In this document: in pieces, positions 42,576-51,731 of the stretch
Layout: each line of letters begins with the position of its first letter
Numbering within the stretch: the first letter of the stretch is position 1
From: an uncultured Bacilli bacterium
GTDB taxonomy: Bacteria > Bacillota_I > Bacilli_A > RFN20 > CAG-631
Length of the DNA: 64,000 nucleotides
Direction of reading: 5' to 3'
Assembly (NCBI GenBank): GCA_947627355.1
Contig: CANQVX010000002.1
Location: 111,857 to 175,856 of the forward strand
The notes under the pieces: model-generated
Database searches by the model: none
Told to the model about the DNA's origin: nothing
What the model saw: only the letters and a program-made list of their open reading frames with translations
Made by a program: the position numbers and the translations under genes

Positions 42576-42857
42576 ATGAAAGACATAATTAACAGCAATC
42601 CAAAGTTTAAAAAGATTATTTTTTTCAGTATCGTATCGTTTTTATTAATCATTATAACTTTACTTTTACCAACGTTTAATGCGGATCATAATGGTACTCC
42701 TGCATTTTTTGGACAATTCTTTTTCCTATTTGAATTTAATGCTTTTAGACACCTTTATGAAGCTGTAATGTTTATTCTTTCAATCTTGCTCGCTGGCTTA
42801 TTATTTAGTATATTCTATACGATTAGACAAGTCATATTGATTTGTAAAAAAATCTAA
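42576..42857 (+). CDS. Small two-helix membrane protein
   Basis: 93 residues; GAGAGG upstream of the ATG. Two membrane helices (about 14-32 and 62-86), with an outside loop rich in Phe (FFGQFFFLFEFNAF) and a basic end ICKKI. Not recognised. It follows the RCC1-type gene by about 100 bases and is followed by what looks like a decayed relative. Confidence 0.55.
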   Translation: MKDIINSNPKFKKIIFFSIVSFLLIIITLLLPTFNADHNGTPAFFGQFFFLFEFNAFRHLYEAVMFILSILLAGLLFSIFYTIRQVILICKKI

Positions 42858-42876
42858 ATTATCAGTTAAAACATAT

Positions 42877-43097
42877 ATGATATTTCAAATAATTTATGTT
42901 GTTTATAATGTGCTATTTTTGTTTTTTGGATACTCATTTCAAAAGATTCTGCTGATAACGAGTTCTTATCAAAAAATATTCAACCATATTGATATGCTAA
43001 TATTATAATAAACATAATATTAATTGCATTTACAGTTTTCCAACTTGTTTATCTAATCGTGATAAAGAAGAAATCGTTGCCAGAAAACGAAAAATAA
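42877..43097 (+). pseudogene. Decayed small membrane protein gene
   Basis: A 43-codon ORF from ATG 42877 (MIFQIIYVVYNVLFLFFGYS) stops at 43008. Reading on in another frame gives a hydrophobic helix with a basic tail, NIIINIILIAFTVFQLVYLIVI then KKK, ending at 43097. Together they resemble a two- or three-helix protein like the gene before it, split by a frameshift. No ribosome binding site is seen. Could also be two unrelated chance ORFs. Confidence 0.4.
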
Positions 43098-43119
43098 AGA
43101 TTAGTTAATTTGGATACAT

Positions 43120-43169
43120 AAAAAGGCGTTTATTAGAGCAAATTAAGTTTGTTCATAAGCGCCTTTTTT
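43120..43169 (+). terminator. Long hairpin terminator
   Basis: AAAAAGGCG / CGCCTTTTT with further pairing TTTAT/ATAAG and GAGCAAA/TTTGTTC inside, then T run. It isolates the next promoter from upstream genes. Confidence 0.8.
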
Positions 43170-43222
43170 GTGCAAATTTATCGAGAAAAACGAACATATT
43201 GGTAAACGTCATAGATAGGCCA

Positions 43223-43250
43223 TTGACTTTTTGTCGGGGGGGGCTATAGT
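43223..43250 (+). promoter_or_regulatory. Promoter with G8 tract in the spacer, likely phase-variable
   Basis: -35 TTGACT (43223-43228), 16-base spacer, -10 TATAGT (43245-43250). The spacer contains eight consecutive G (43236-43243) in a genome where such runs are rare. Slippage would change the -35/-10 distance, the known on/off mechanism of Neisseria porA and opc. One added G would give the optimal 17. Confidence 0.75.
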
Positions 43251-43278
43251 TAGACTAGGTAAAGGAAAAGGTAAAACT

Positions 43279-45801
43279 ATGACAAATAAAAGGTATAAAA
43301 CAATATTAATTTTATTAGCAACTTTAATGATATCTTTATTGGTAGTTTTATTACCTTATTTTTTTAGACACAATTATCTTACTTGGAATCTTCAAGATAG
43401 AGATGGCATCACTCAACATGCTACTTTCTTAGAATATTACAAACAAGGTTATTATTTAAATAAAATTGGTACATTTAATTTTCAAATAGGGCTTGGTGCT
43501 GATCATTTTACAAGTTTTATTTATTATGCTTTTCTAGATCCATTTAATGTGTTGTTATTTCTTTTACCATTTAAATCATTTTTATTATCTTTTAGTATAT
43601 TAGTGTTTGTTAAATTTATAACTGCTGGAATATTTATGTTTATCTACTTAAAACATCGAAAAATTTCCGACAAAATCGCAATTATTGTTAGTGTTATTTA
43701 TATGTTAAGTGGCTTTTTAATCTTTACATTACCAAGACATATTGATTTAGCATCGGCTGTTATTTATTTACCATTAATTATTTATGGATTAGAACTGGTT
43801 TATGATAATAGAAGACCATATTTATTTATAATCAGCTCATTTTTATGTTTGATTACTTGTTTCTATATTTTCTATATGGTTAGTGTCTTTGTTGTTTTAT
43901 ATTCAATTCTTTATTATTTTGAAAAATATAAGAAAGAAGAAAGAAGTGTTAAGCATTTCTTTAAAGTAAACATCATAGTTGCTTTATGGTATTTGCTAGC
44001 TATTATGCTTGCTTCATTTATGTTATTTCCTTTAGTTTATTCTTATTTACATATTGCTAGAGGTTCATCAAAAGGAATAAAAATGTTTAACTTTACTTAT
44101 TATTTATCTTTAATTGGTGGTTTATTTGCTCCTATTAATTTGGCTAATTATACTCCATTTAAGATTAACATATTTGTTATTCTTGCTATTATTCCTTGTT
44201 TCTTTATTAAGAAAAAGAATTTTACATATAAAACATTGTTTATCATTTTTGTTATTGGTTTATTTATACCTTTGTTTGGTTATGTTATGAATCTATTTAA
44301 TTATGTTAATAATAGATGGATATTTCTGCTTGATTTTGTTAGTTTATCATTACTAGCTATATCTTTAAATGAAAAATATGATGTAAATGAATTTAAAAAG
44401 CCTGTGCAACAAAAGATAGTAGCATTTGTTAATAAGAAATATTTTGTCTCAACATTGTTTTTCTTTACTATTGCCTATCTAGTTGTTTACAATTCATTTT
44501 ATTCAAAAGAATTTAATTATAATGGTGTTCAATTTGCAAATCTAACAACAAATAACGAAAACATTATAAGAAACAAAGATGACAATATCTTTTATCGTAC
44601 AGATAAAGAACAAGATGATGTTTATCGAATGAATTATGTTAATACTCCAATTAATAATAAATACAATGGTACATATTCATATAATAGTATGTCTAATAAA
44701 TACACCTATGAATTTTTAAAAAGTTTAGGTATTTATAATGCCGCTCAAACTCTTGGAATAAGTGGTCTTAATCAAAGAATAGTTTTAGAATCATTGTTGT
44801 CAGTTAAATATTATCTTCAAGATAACAACACTAATATTCCTTATGAATTTATAAAAACAAATAATCAAAAGATCTATGAAAATAATTATTATTTACCTCT
44901 TGGAATCTTATATGAAAATAAAATGCAAGAAAAAGATTATTACAAGCTTTCTTATTTAGAAAGACAACACGCTTTAATGAATTCATTAATTGTTAATGAT
45001 GATAAAGTATCATCTAATTATCAAATTAATAACGCCATTAACAATGATATTAACTATGAAATAGTTGATAATCCAAATGTTAAAATAGAAAACAATAAAA
45101 TAAAAGTACTTAAAGATAACACAGTTTTAAAAATCAATGTTACTAGTGTTTCTAATCATGAATTATATATCAATCTATCTGATATAATTGTCGATGAAAA
45201 CGTATATATTAACGTTAAAACCAACAATGTTTGTTATGATTTTCAAGTTGTTAAAAAAGGTGAACAAATGTATAACGATATTAAAGATTATTCGTTGTTG
45301 CTTGGTTATTATGATAGTGTTGAAACTGTTGAATTAACTATCAGTTTTTCAAACAAAATTAATAAAGCTTTCGGTTTTAGTTTTGCTAGTTATGATATGA
45401 ATAGTTTTAAAAAAAGTTATGATAAACTAAATAAAAATAATCTAGTCCTAGAAAGATATAATGATAAAGAAATCATAGGAAATATCAATGCTTTATCTGA
45501 TGGAGCAATATTCTTTTCTATACCTTATAGTAAAGGTTTTAAAGCTTATGTTGATGGAAAGAAAAAAAATCTATATGTGGCTAATATCGGTTTCATGGCA
45601 CTTGATATAACTAAAGGGAATCACAATATTAAAATTGTCTATGACACCCCATATTTAGTTCTGGGAATTATTGTAAGTTGTGTTTCATTTGCAATTCTTG
45701 CTAGTTATGTTATCTATGATATTTGTCGAAAGAAACGCAAAAATTCAAGTGTATCTATTGAAAAAGAAAGGAAAAGACTTTATAATAAAGAAAACCGATG
45801 A
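43279..45801 (+). CDS. YfhO-family membrane glycosyltransferase-like protein
   Basis: 840 residues from the ATG at 43279 (AAAAGG 7 bases upstream); the frame opens earlier but inside the promoter. About a dozen membrane helices fill residues 8-400, after an early outside loop with NLQDRDGITQH (acidic residues typical of GT-C enzymes). Residues 410-790 are a beta-rich outside domain, and a last helix at about 795-818 precedes a basic tail. This is the layout of bacterial YfhO proteins, which in Bacillus glycosylate lipoteichoic acid using polyprenyl-phosphate sugar made by CsbB and flipped by GtcA. A GtrA/GtcA-like gene is at 6.5 kb. Controlled by the G8-spacer promoter. Confidence 0.82.
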   Translation: MTNKRYKTILILLATLMISLLVVLLPYFFRHNYLTWNLQDRDGITQHATFLEYYKQGYYLNKIGTFNFQIGLGADHFTSFIYYAFLDPFNVLLFLLPFKSFLLSFSILVFVKFITAGIFMFIYLKHRKISDKIAIIVSVIYMLSGFLIFTLPRHIDLASAVIYLPLIIYGLELVYDNRRPYLFIISSFLCLITCFYIFYMVSVFVVLYSILYYFEKYKKEERSVKHFFKVNIIVALWYLLAIMLASFMLFPLVYSYLHIARGSSKGIKMFNFTYYLSLIGGLFAPINLANYTPFKINIFVILAIIPCFFIKKKNFTYKTLFIIFVIGLFIPLFGYVMNLFNYVNNRWIFLLDFVSLSLLAISLNEKYDVNEFKKPVQQKIVAFVNKKYFVSTLFFFTIAYLVVYNSFYSKEFNYNGVQFANLTTNNENIIRNKDDNIFYRTDKEQDDVYRMNYVNTPINNKYNGTYSYNSMSNKYTYEFLKSLGIYNAAQTLGISGLNQRIVLESLLSVKYYLQDNNTNIPYEFIKTNNQKIYENNYYLPLGILYENKMQEKDYYKLSYLERQHALMNSLIVNDDKVSSNYQINNAINNDINYEIVDNPNVKIENNKIKVLKDNTVLKINVTSVSNHELYINLSDIIVDENVYINVKTNNVCYDFQVVKKGEQMYNDIKDYSLLLGYYDSVETVELTISFSNKINKAFGFSFASYDMNSFKKSYDKLNKNNLVLERYNDKEIIGNINALSDGAIFFSIPYSKGFKAYVDGKKKNLYVANIGFMALDITKGNHNIKIVYDTPYLVLGIIVSCVSFAILASYVIYDICRKKRKNSSVSIEKERKRLYNKENR
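45758..45786 (+). promoter_or_regulatory. Promoter of T-box/trpS, inside the YfhO gene end
   Basis: -35 TTGAAA (45758-45763), 17-base spacer, -10 TATAAT (45781-45786). Start predicted near 45793. Confidence 0.75.
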
Positions 45802-46005
45802 CAAGGAAGTAAAACTAGAAAAGTTTTCAAGAGAGTTAGTGGATGGTGCAAACTAATAAACAAATCTAGATAAATGGAACCTTCGAGGGCATTAGCCGGT
45901 ATCTCCCGTTATCGAGAAAAGAGTGGTTATATTATAAAATATAACAATAAAGGTGGCACCACAGGTTATTACGCTTGTCCTTTTTATTTAGGATAGGCGT
46001 TTTTT
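45793..46005 (+). promoter_or_regulatory. T-box riboswitch, tryptophan type, with terminator
   Basis: Has the T-box sequence AAAGGTGGCACCAC (45949-45962), the stem I marks GAGAG and GGATGGTGCAA, and a candidate specifier TGG at 45875-45877 (Trp codon) in the AAATGGAAC context. The terminator ACGCTTGTCC / GGATAGGCGT (45971-46000) ends in T5. Uncharged tRNA-Trp would bind and turn on trpS. Confidence 0.92.
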
Positions 46006-46025
46006 AATTTTTAGGAGGAATTCAT

Positions 46026-47009
46026 ATGAATAAGAGAATGATTAGTGGAATTAAACCAACAGGCAGTGTTACATTAGGAAACTATATTGGAGCATTAAAA
46101 CAATTTATTCGTTATCAAGATGAATACGAAATGTTTATCTTTTTAGCTGATTTGCATGCTTTAACTTTGCCAATTGATGCAAATGAACTAAAAGAAAACG
46201 CTAGAAATCTACTTGCTATCTATTTAGCTTGTGGACTTAATCCTGAAAAGGTTGTTATTTTTAGACAAAGTGATGTTCCTGAACATGCTGAACTTGGTTA
46301 TGTCATGTGTTGTAATTCTTATATGGGTGAATTACAACGAATGACACAATATAAAGATAAAGTTCAAAACATTAAAAGTGATAATATTCCTACAGGTATC
46401 TTTATCTATCCTACTTTAATGGCTGCTGATATCATTTTATATCAAGCTAATTATGTGCCAGTTGGAATTGATCAAAAACAACATGTAGAATTAGCAAGAG
46501 ATTTAGTTATTCGTTTTAATCATCGTTATGGTGATACCTTTGTTTTACCAGAGCCCGTTTTATCTAAACAAGGGGCTAAGATATATTCATTATTAAATCC
46601 TACTAAGAAGATGTCTAAGTCAGAATCAGAAAAAGGCACTATTTATTTGCTAGAAGACTTGAAAATAACTCGTAAGAAAATAATGAGTGCGGTAACTGAT
46701 AGTGATAACGAAGTTCGTTATGATGTTATAAATAAACCAGGTATTTCTAACTTATTAGTTATCATGTCCGAATTAACTAATAGAAGCATTGAAGACTTAG
46801 AAAAAGAATATGCAACAGGTGGATACGGTAATTTTAAAAAGGCTGTCGCTGATGTTGTATGTAATGAACTTGAAAAGTTACAAAACAAGGTTAATGAAAT
46901 AAAAAATAGCGATCTTATCGACAAAATATTAGCTGAAGGTGCTATCAAAGCATCAAAAATTGCCAAAGACACATTGCGAGAAGTTTATAGTAAAATTGGT
47001 CTTAGATAA
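46026..47009 (+). CDS. trpS: Tryptophanyl-tRNA synthetase
   Basis: 327 residues, class I synthetase. Opens ISGIKPTGSVTLGNYIGAL (TxGxx-LGNY, the HIGH-equivalent) and carries KMSKSESEKG near residue 197 (KMSKS loop). Length and order are standard for bacterial TrpRS. AGGAGG is 8 bases before the ATG. Regulated by the T-box leader directly upstream. Overlaps the convergent small membrane gene by 8 bases. Confidence 0.96.
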   Translation: MNKRMISGIKPTGSVTLGNYIGALKQFIRYQDEYEMFIFLADLHALTLPIDANELKENARNLLAIYLACGLNPEKVVIFRQSDVPEHAELGYVMCCNSYMGELQRMTQYKDKVQNIKSDNIPTGIFIYPTLMAADIILYQANYVPVGIDQKQHVELARDLVIRFNHRYGDTFVLPEPVLSKQGAKIYSLLNPTKKMSKSESEKGTIYLLEDLKITRKKIMSAVTDSDNEVRYDVINKPGISNLLVIMSELTNRSIEDLEKEYATGGYGNFKKAVADVVCNELEKLQNKVNEIKNSDLIDKILAEGAIKASKIAKDTLREVYSKIGLR

Positions 47010-47226
47010 TTGTTTTGTTAAATATCTTAAATTTAGCAAAGCAAGCAATTAACATAAATAATAAACCTACTGGAATTAACCATGATTCAAAACGTTTCAA
47101 AATTAACATTAAATATTCACTAAATGCATAATCTACTTGTAGATATGAAACATTAATCATGGTAAATAAGACACCAATGGTAGAAATAACAAGACCAAAG
47201 ATAAAAAGTAAAAAACGATAAATCAT
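47002..47226 (-). CDS. Small two-helix membrane protein
   Basis: 74 residues. Membrane helices at about 3-26 and 50-65 with a short outside segment between; ends in KFKIFNKTII. Not recognised. It sits opposite the trpS end and starts 43 bases from the HAD gene start on the other strand; GGTGAAT lies upstream of its ATG. Could be a real small inner-membrane protein; no function can be assigned. Confidence 0.5.
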   Translation of the reverse strand: MIYRFLLFIFGLVISTIGVLFTMINVSYLQVDYAFSEYLMLILKRFESWLIPVGLLFMLIACFAKFKIFNKTII

Positions 47227-47269
47227 ATTAATTCACCTAGTTAAACATATGAAAGGAAAGTGTTTAGTT

Positions 47270-48055
47270 ATGAAAGAAAAAATAATAGCTGTTGATTTAG
47301 ATGGAACTCTTACCTTAAACAATGCTTGTTTATCTGAATATACAATTCGAGGAATTCAAGAAATATCTAAATTAAAAGATTATAAGGTTATCATCACAAC
47401 TGGTAGAACCTGGTTAGGAACTAGAGATCCTTATAATGCTAGTAAATTAAATACACCAGTTGTTTGTTATAGTGGTGCTTTTGTCTATATTCCTAGCGAA
47501 AATAAAATTCTAAATGATGTTAGAATTGAAAAAGAATCTTTATTTGAAATGTTAGAAAACGAAGAGTTTAGAAGCATGTTAGATTTTATTAGAGTTGAAT
47601 ATATAGATAAGTCAGCAACACTTTCTAATCTTTCTAATATAACTATTAAAGAAGTAAAAGAATTTGAAGAAAACTTATCATTTACACCTACTAGTTTAAT
47701 TGTGGCTGTTAATAAACCAGAAAACCAAGAAAAGATGAAGGCTTTCATGGCAAAAACTGATAAATTTGCTTATCGTTACTGGGGTTATCGTGATGGTGAA
47801 GTTTATCATAAGGAAGTTTCTAAAATAAATGGTATTGATAAAGTATTAGAATATTATCACACTACTAAAGATGATTTGATTTTCTTTGGTGATAGTCAAA
47901 ATGATGTTGAAATCATTCAATATGCTAATACTGGTGTTGCTATGTTAAATGCAGCAGCTTATATTAGAGATATGGCAGATGAAGTAACAGAATATACTAA
48001 CAATGAAGATGGAGTTATCAAACATTTGTTTAAAAAACTAAAGATAAATAAGTAA
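47270..48055 (+). CDS. Cof-type HAD phosphatase
   Basis: 261 residues from the ATG at 47270, with AAAGGAAAG about 9 bases upstream; the ATG at 47249 has no such site. HAD motif I DLDGT (residues 9-13), motif II TTGRT, Lys region HKEVSK and motif III/IV FFGDSQNDVEII place it in the Cof/YbjI group (type IIB cap). These hydrolyse sugar phosphates or pyridoxal phosphate-like compounds; the substrate is unknown. Confidence 0.88.
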   Translation: MKEKIIAVDLDGTLTLNNACLSEYTIRGIQEISKLKDYKVIITTGRTWLGTRDPYNASKLNTPVVCYSGAFVYIPSENKILNDVRIEKESLFEMLENEEFRSMLDFIRVEYIDKSATLSNLSNITIKEVKEFEENLSFTPTSLIVAVNKPENQEKMKAFMAKTDKFAYRYWGYRDGEVYHKEVSKINGIDKVLEYYHTTKDDLIFFGDSQNDVEIIQYANTGVAMLNAAAYIRDMADEVTEYTNNEDGVIKHLFKKLKINK

Positions 48056-48069
48056 AGGAATGGTAGTAA

Positions 48070-48984
48070 ATGAATAACAAAGAAAAAAGAAGCAACAATA
48101 TTCAAATTACTAATCAATTTGTAGTAAAGCAAGCTTGTACTTTATTTGTTTTTTTGCAATCTAGGATGACTTCACTTTCAAGAAATAATATCAAACATTT
48201 ATTATCAAATAAGCAAGTCTTGTTAGATGGTTCGCCTGTTTCTCAATTCGATTTCATGTTAGCTAAGGGTGATATTGTTCAAATATCAAAACAACCAGTG
48301 CATAAAACAGTTAAAGAAAAGAAATCAGATTTACCAGAAATCATTTATGAAGATGATGAAATGGTTGTTATTAATAAACCATCTGGTCTTTTATCAATAT
48401 CAAATGAAAAAGAAATAAGTAAAACAGCATTTAGAATCATGCAAGATTATGTATGTTTAAAAAATCCTAAAAATAGAATCTATGTTGTTCATAGAATTGA
48501 TAAAGAAACATCAGGAGTTCTAGTATTTATAAAAAACGAAAAGTTAAGAAATGCTTTACAGCTTCATTGGAATGATTATGTTAAAACTAGAAAATATATA
48601 GCTATAGTTGAAGGTAAAATGCCTGAATCTACCGGTAAAATTGTTACATGGTTAAAGAAATCTGAAACCAATTTAATGTATTCTAGTAAATCAAAACAAG
48701 GACAAAAATCAATCACCAATTATAAAGTTATCAAAGACAATGGTAGATTTAGTATGTTAGAAGTAGATATCGATACTGGAAGAAAAAATCAAATTCGTGT
48801 TCATTTAAAAGAATCCGGTCATACAATAGTAGGGGATAATAAATATGGACCAGCTTTAGATCCATTAAATAGACTTGGTTTACATGCTTATATTTTAGAA
48901 TTTGAACATCCATTTAATCATAAGATATATTCTTTTAAAGCTAAAATACCAGTATGTTTCAATCAAGTATTTAAGATGAGGTAG
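48070..48984 (+). CDS. RluA-family pseudouridine synthase
   Basis: 304 residues. An N-terminal S4 RNA-binding domain (about 25-80, SRNNIKHLLSNKQVLLDGSPV) precedes the catalytic domain with VVHRIDKETSGVLVF near residue 140; the Asp is the catalytic nucleophile. IDTGRKNQIRVHL is the second family motif. It converts specific uridines of rRNA or tRNA; RluD-like by architecture, but the target is not fixed. AAAGGAATGG lies upstream of the ATG. Confidence 0.88.
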   Translation: MNNKEKRSNNIQITNQFVVKQACTLFVFLQSRMTSLSRNNIKHLLSNKQVLLDGSPVSQFDFMLAKGDIVQISKQPVHKTVKEKKSDLPEIIYEDDEMVVINKPSGLLSISNEKEISKTAFRIMQDYVCLKNPKNRIYVVHRIDKETSGVLVFIKNEKLRNALQLHWNDYVKTRKYIAIVEGKMPESTGKIVTWLKKSETNLMYSSKSKQGQKSITNYKVIKDNGRFSMLEVDIDTGRKNQIRVHLKESGHTIVGDNKYGPALDPLNRLGLHAYILEFEHPFNHKIYSFKAKIPVCFNQVFKMR

Positions 48985-48989
48985 ATACT

Positions 48990-49916
48990 ATGAAAATATT
49001 TGATATGCATTGTGACACAATTGAAAAGATATATCATACTAGTTCACAATTATATCAAAATGATTTAGCAATAGATTTAAATAAACTAATAAAGGGACAA
49101 GTGATAGGACAATGTTTTGCCATCTTTGTTCCTTTTAATTTGAATAATTTATATAACACTTGTCTTGATATGATAAATACTTTTAAAAAAGAAATAAATA
49201 AGAATAGTAACCTAATAGAACAAGCATTTAATTATCAAGACATCCTTGAAATAAATAAAAAGAGTAAAATAGTGGCCATATTAACGATTGAAGAAGGAAA
49301 TGTAATCGAAAATGATTTATCAAGATTACAATATCTATATGATTTGGGTGTTAGAATGATTACTTTAACCTGGAATTATAAAAATAATATTGGTTGTCCT
49401 AGTATTATCAATCAAGAAAAAGGATTAACTAAGTTTGGCATAAAGATGATTCAAGAAATGAATAGACTTGGAATAATCATTGATGTATCACATTTATCTG
49501 ATAAAGGCGTTGAAGATGTCTTAAAATATAGTTCTAAACCATTTGTGGCAAGCCATTCAAATGCAAGAACAATATGTAATCATCCTAGAAATTTAAGTGA
49601 TAAGTTAATTAAAAAATTAGCAAAAAGAAAATGTGTAATAGGTATAAATTTTTATCAAAACTTTGTAACGAAAGACAAAGATAATTACATAGATAAAATT
49701 GTTGAACATATATTGCATATTGTTTCAATTGGCGGCATTGATTGTGTTGGCTTTGGTTCTGATTTTGATGGAATGGATGCAAATAAAGAACTACAACATC
49801 CAGAAGATGTTAATAAAATAATAAATAAATTAATTAGTAAAGGTTTTTCAAATGAAGATATCGAAAAGATATGCTATAAAAATGTTTTAAGAATATTTAA
49901 AGAAAACATGAAATAA
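48990..49916 (+). CDS. Membrane dipeptidase (peptidase M19)
   Basis: 308 residues. Zinc ligands in order: DMHCDT (His7, Asp9), EEGN near residue 105, HLSDKG, ASHSNAR and GFGSDFDGM, all expected for the M19 renal dipeptidase family. No signal peptide, so it is cytoplasmic here as in other bacteria. It cleaves dipeptides, including some with a D-amino acid at the end, which fits peptide or cell-wall recycling. It begins 5 bases after the pseudouridine synthase gene, so they are co-transcribed. Confidence 0.9.
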   Translation: MKIFDMHCDTIEKIYHTSSQLYQNDLAIDLNKLIKGQVIGQCFAIFVPFNLNNLYNTCLDMINTFKKEINKNSNLIEQAFNYQDILEINKKSKIVAILTIEEGNVIENDLSRLQYLYDLGVRMITLTWNYKNNIGCPSIINQEKGLTKFGIKMIQEMNRLGIIIDVSHLSDKGVEDVLKYSSKPFVASHSNARTICNHPRNLSDKLIKKLAKRKCVIGINFYQNFVTKDKDNYIDKIVEHILHIVSIGGIDCVGFGSDFDGMDANKELQHPEDVNKIINKLISKGFSNEDIEKICYKNVLRIFKENMK

Positions 49917-49922
49917 TAAAAA

Positions 49923-49996
49923 TTATCGATAAAAAGGTGATAATTAAAATTTATCGATAAAATCATTACAAAACATTAAAATTGTCGATAGAATCG
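49923..49996 (+). repeat. Three copies of TTRTCGATARAAWSG at about 30-bp spacing
   Basis: Copies at 49923-49937, 49951-49965 and 49982-49996, all in the same direction, in the intergenic stretch before the antiporter gene. Similar single copies occur across the window. Confidence 0.7.
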
Positions 49997-50096
49997 GTAT
50001 AACAATAGAACCTAAAATAATTTTTTTAAAAATTTTAACCATTTTTAAAAGATGGTGCTATAATAGATAAGGTTTAAAAAAGGGGGCTTTTTTAAA

Positions 50097-51533
50097 ATGT
50101 TGTTGTCTCTTACTAAATTATTTTCAACAACAACCGAAACCTTTGATATATATTATGCAATTACCTTCTTAGCCGTTTTATTAATCGCTGGAATGATTTT
50201 AGGAAAACTTGCAGAAAAGATAGGCATTCCTGCGGTAACAGGATATATTTTAGCTGGTATTCTTGCTGGCCCAGTATTTCACTTAGTTAATGATACAACT
50301 ATTCAAGGATTGAATATTTTATCGGATATTTCGATTGGTTTTATTGCCTATCAAATTGGTATTGAATTATGGTTACCAAAATATAAAAAATCAGGGAAAA
50401 GAATTCTGATTATTACTATTTTTCAAGCAGTCTTTACATTTTTAATTGTCTGCTTATTATTACTTGTCTTTAAACGTCCATTATGGATGGCTTTAACACT
50501 TGGAGCTATTGCTTGTGCTACAGCACCGGCGCCTATTATGATGATTATCAAACGTTATCGTGTTAAAGGTGAAGTTGCTGATACCTTAGTTCCTGTAACA
50601 GGACTAGATGATGGAGTCGGAATTATTATCTTTGGTATTTGTTTGTCAGTATCTGCTGCTATATTAAATAACAATGGCCATGTTAATTTTGCTACAGCCA
50701 TTCTTGATCCATTAAAAGAAATAGGATTATCTATCTTATTTGGTATGGCCTTAGGTTTAATCATTGTTGTAGCTAATAAGTTTGTCTTTAGAAAATATGG
50801 AAAACATGAAAGAAATGATGCTTATTTATCAGTTGCTATCTGTGTTGTCTTTTTAAGTGTTGCTGGTTCTAGATTCTTAGGATTATCACCAATCTTAACA
50901 CCTATGGTAGCCGGAGCATGTTTTACTAACTTTGTAAACAAAGATACCTTTAAAGTTCAACAAAAGACTGTTGATAAATTTGTTCCACCATTAATGATTG
51001 TTTTCTTTACACTTGCTGGTGCTGAACTAGACTTAAAAGTTTTGATTTCAGCTGGTTTAGTTGGTGTTATTTATGTTCTTGGTAGGGCTTTGGGTAAATT
51101 CTTAGGCGCTTTTTTAGGTGCAAAGATAGCTAAGGCTAGTAAAAATGTTCAAAGATATTTAGGGCTTGCCTTACTTCCTCAAGGTGGGGTGGCAATTGGT
51201 ATGGTTCTATCTTGTGTTAGTGCCTTTGGTTCTAAAGAAGGTGTCTTTATTCAAACTGTTGTTCTAGCTGGTATCTTTATCTTTGAATTGATTGGTCCAG
51301 TTTTAGTTAAACTATCATTTAAGAAAAGTAACGAAATCAATGCTGATGATTCAATACCAGTTCCTGAAAATGGAGAACTAGTTCTTGAAACTAATACTCC
51401 AAATAATGTTACAGAAGTAAAAGAAACCGAAGTGGAATCTAAACCTGTAGAAGAAACTCCACCAGAAGAAGAAACTAAAAAACCAGAAGAAACAAACACT
51501 TCTGAAGAAAATAATAAAGAATCAGATAAATAA
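50097..51533 (+). CDS. CPA2-family cation/proton antiporter (Kef/NapA-like)
   Basis: 478 residues, about 13 membrane helices to residue 400. Family marks: GKLAEKIGIPAVTGYILAGILAGP at about 40-63, TAPAPIMMIIKRY, PVTGLDDGVGIIIFG (the Asp-Asp exchange site, DD near 172) and LGLALLPQGGVAIGM. The last 70 residues are a soluble Glu/Thr/Pro/Lys-rich tail with no TrkA-N domain, so it is not a classical ligand-gated Kef. It would move Na+ or K+ against protons. An extended -10 TGCTATAAT (50056-50064) lies upstream. Confidence 0.88.
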   Translation: MLLSLTKLFSTTTETFDIYYAITFLAVLLIAGMILGKLAEKIGIPAVTGYILAGILAGPVFHLVNDTTIQGLNILSDISIGFIAYQIGIELWLPKYKKSGKRILIITIFQAVFTFLIVCLLLLVFKRPLWMALTLGAIACATAPAPIMMIIKRYRVKGEVADTLVPVTGLDDGVGIIIFGICLSVSAAILNNNGHVNFATAILDPLKEIGLSILFGMALGLIIVVANKFVFRKYGKHERNDAYLSVAICVVFLSVAGSRFLGLSPILTPMVAGACFTNFVNKDTFKVQQKTVDKFVPPLMIVFFTLAGAELDLKVLISAGLVGVIYVLGRALGKFLGAFLGAKIAKASKNVQRYLGLALLPQGGVAIGMVLSCVSAFGSKEGVFIQTVVLAGIFIFELIGPVLVKLSFKKSNEINADDSIPVPENGELVLETNTPNNVTEVKETEVESKPVEETPPEEETKKPEETNTSEENNKESDK

Positions 51534-51535
51534 TA

Positions 51536-51585
51536 AAAACCTCTTTATAGTTTTTGTTACAATTCAAATTATAAGGAGGTTTTTA
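51536..51585 (+). terminator. Terminator of the antiporter gene
   Basis: A 14-bp stem AAAACCTCTTTATA / TATAAGGAGGTTTT (one G-T pair) followed by T. The 3' arm contains AAGGAGG, which looks like a ribosome binding site only because it is part of the stem. Confidence 0.8.
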
Positions 51586-51698
51586 TATGTTTAAAAGCTT
51601 TAAAATCTAATGGGGTTTAAGCACCAATGATTTAAAGTTTAACCTGTCAAAAGTTGAAGGGTTTTTAGGTTTTTAAACAAGCTATGTTTGTTGAGCAT

Positions 51699-51722
51699 AA
51701 AAAAGAGATGCTATGGCATCTC
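51699..51722 (-). terminator. Terminator of the cotJ operon
   Basis: Perfect 7-bp stem GAGATGC-CATA-GCATCTC read on the minus strand, followed by six T. The stretch 51611-51698 between the two terminators holds nothing recognisable. Confidence 0.8.
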
Positions 51723-51731
51723 AAAAAACAG

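Noticed and set aside
51587..51610. Seven-residue leader peptide with a perfect AAGGAGG
   Set aside because: The AAGGAGG is the 3' arm of a 14-bp terminator stem, and no attenuated gene follows.
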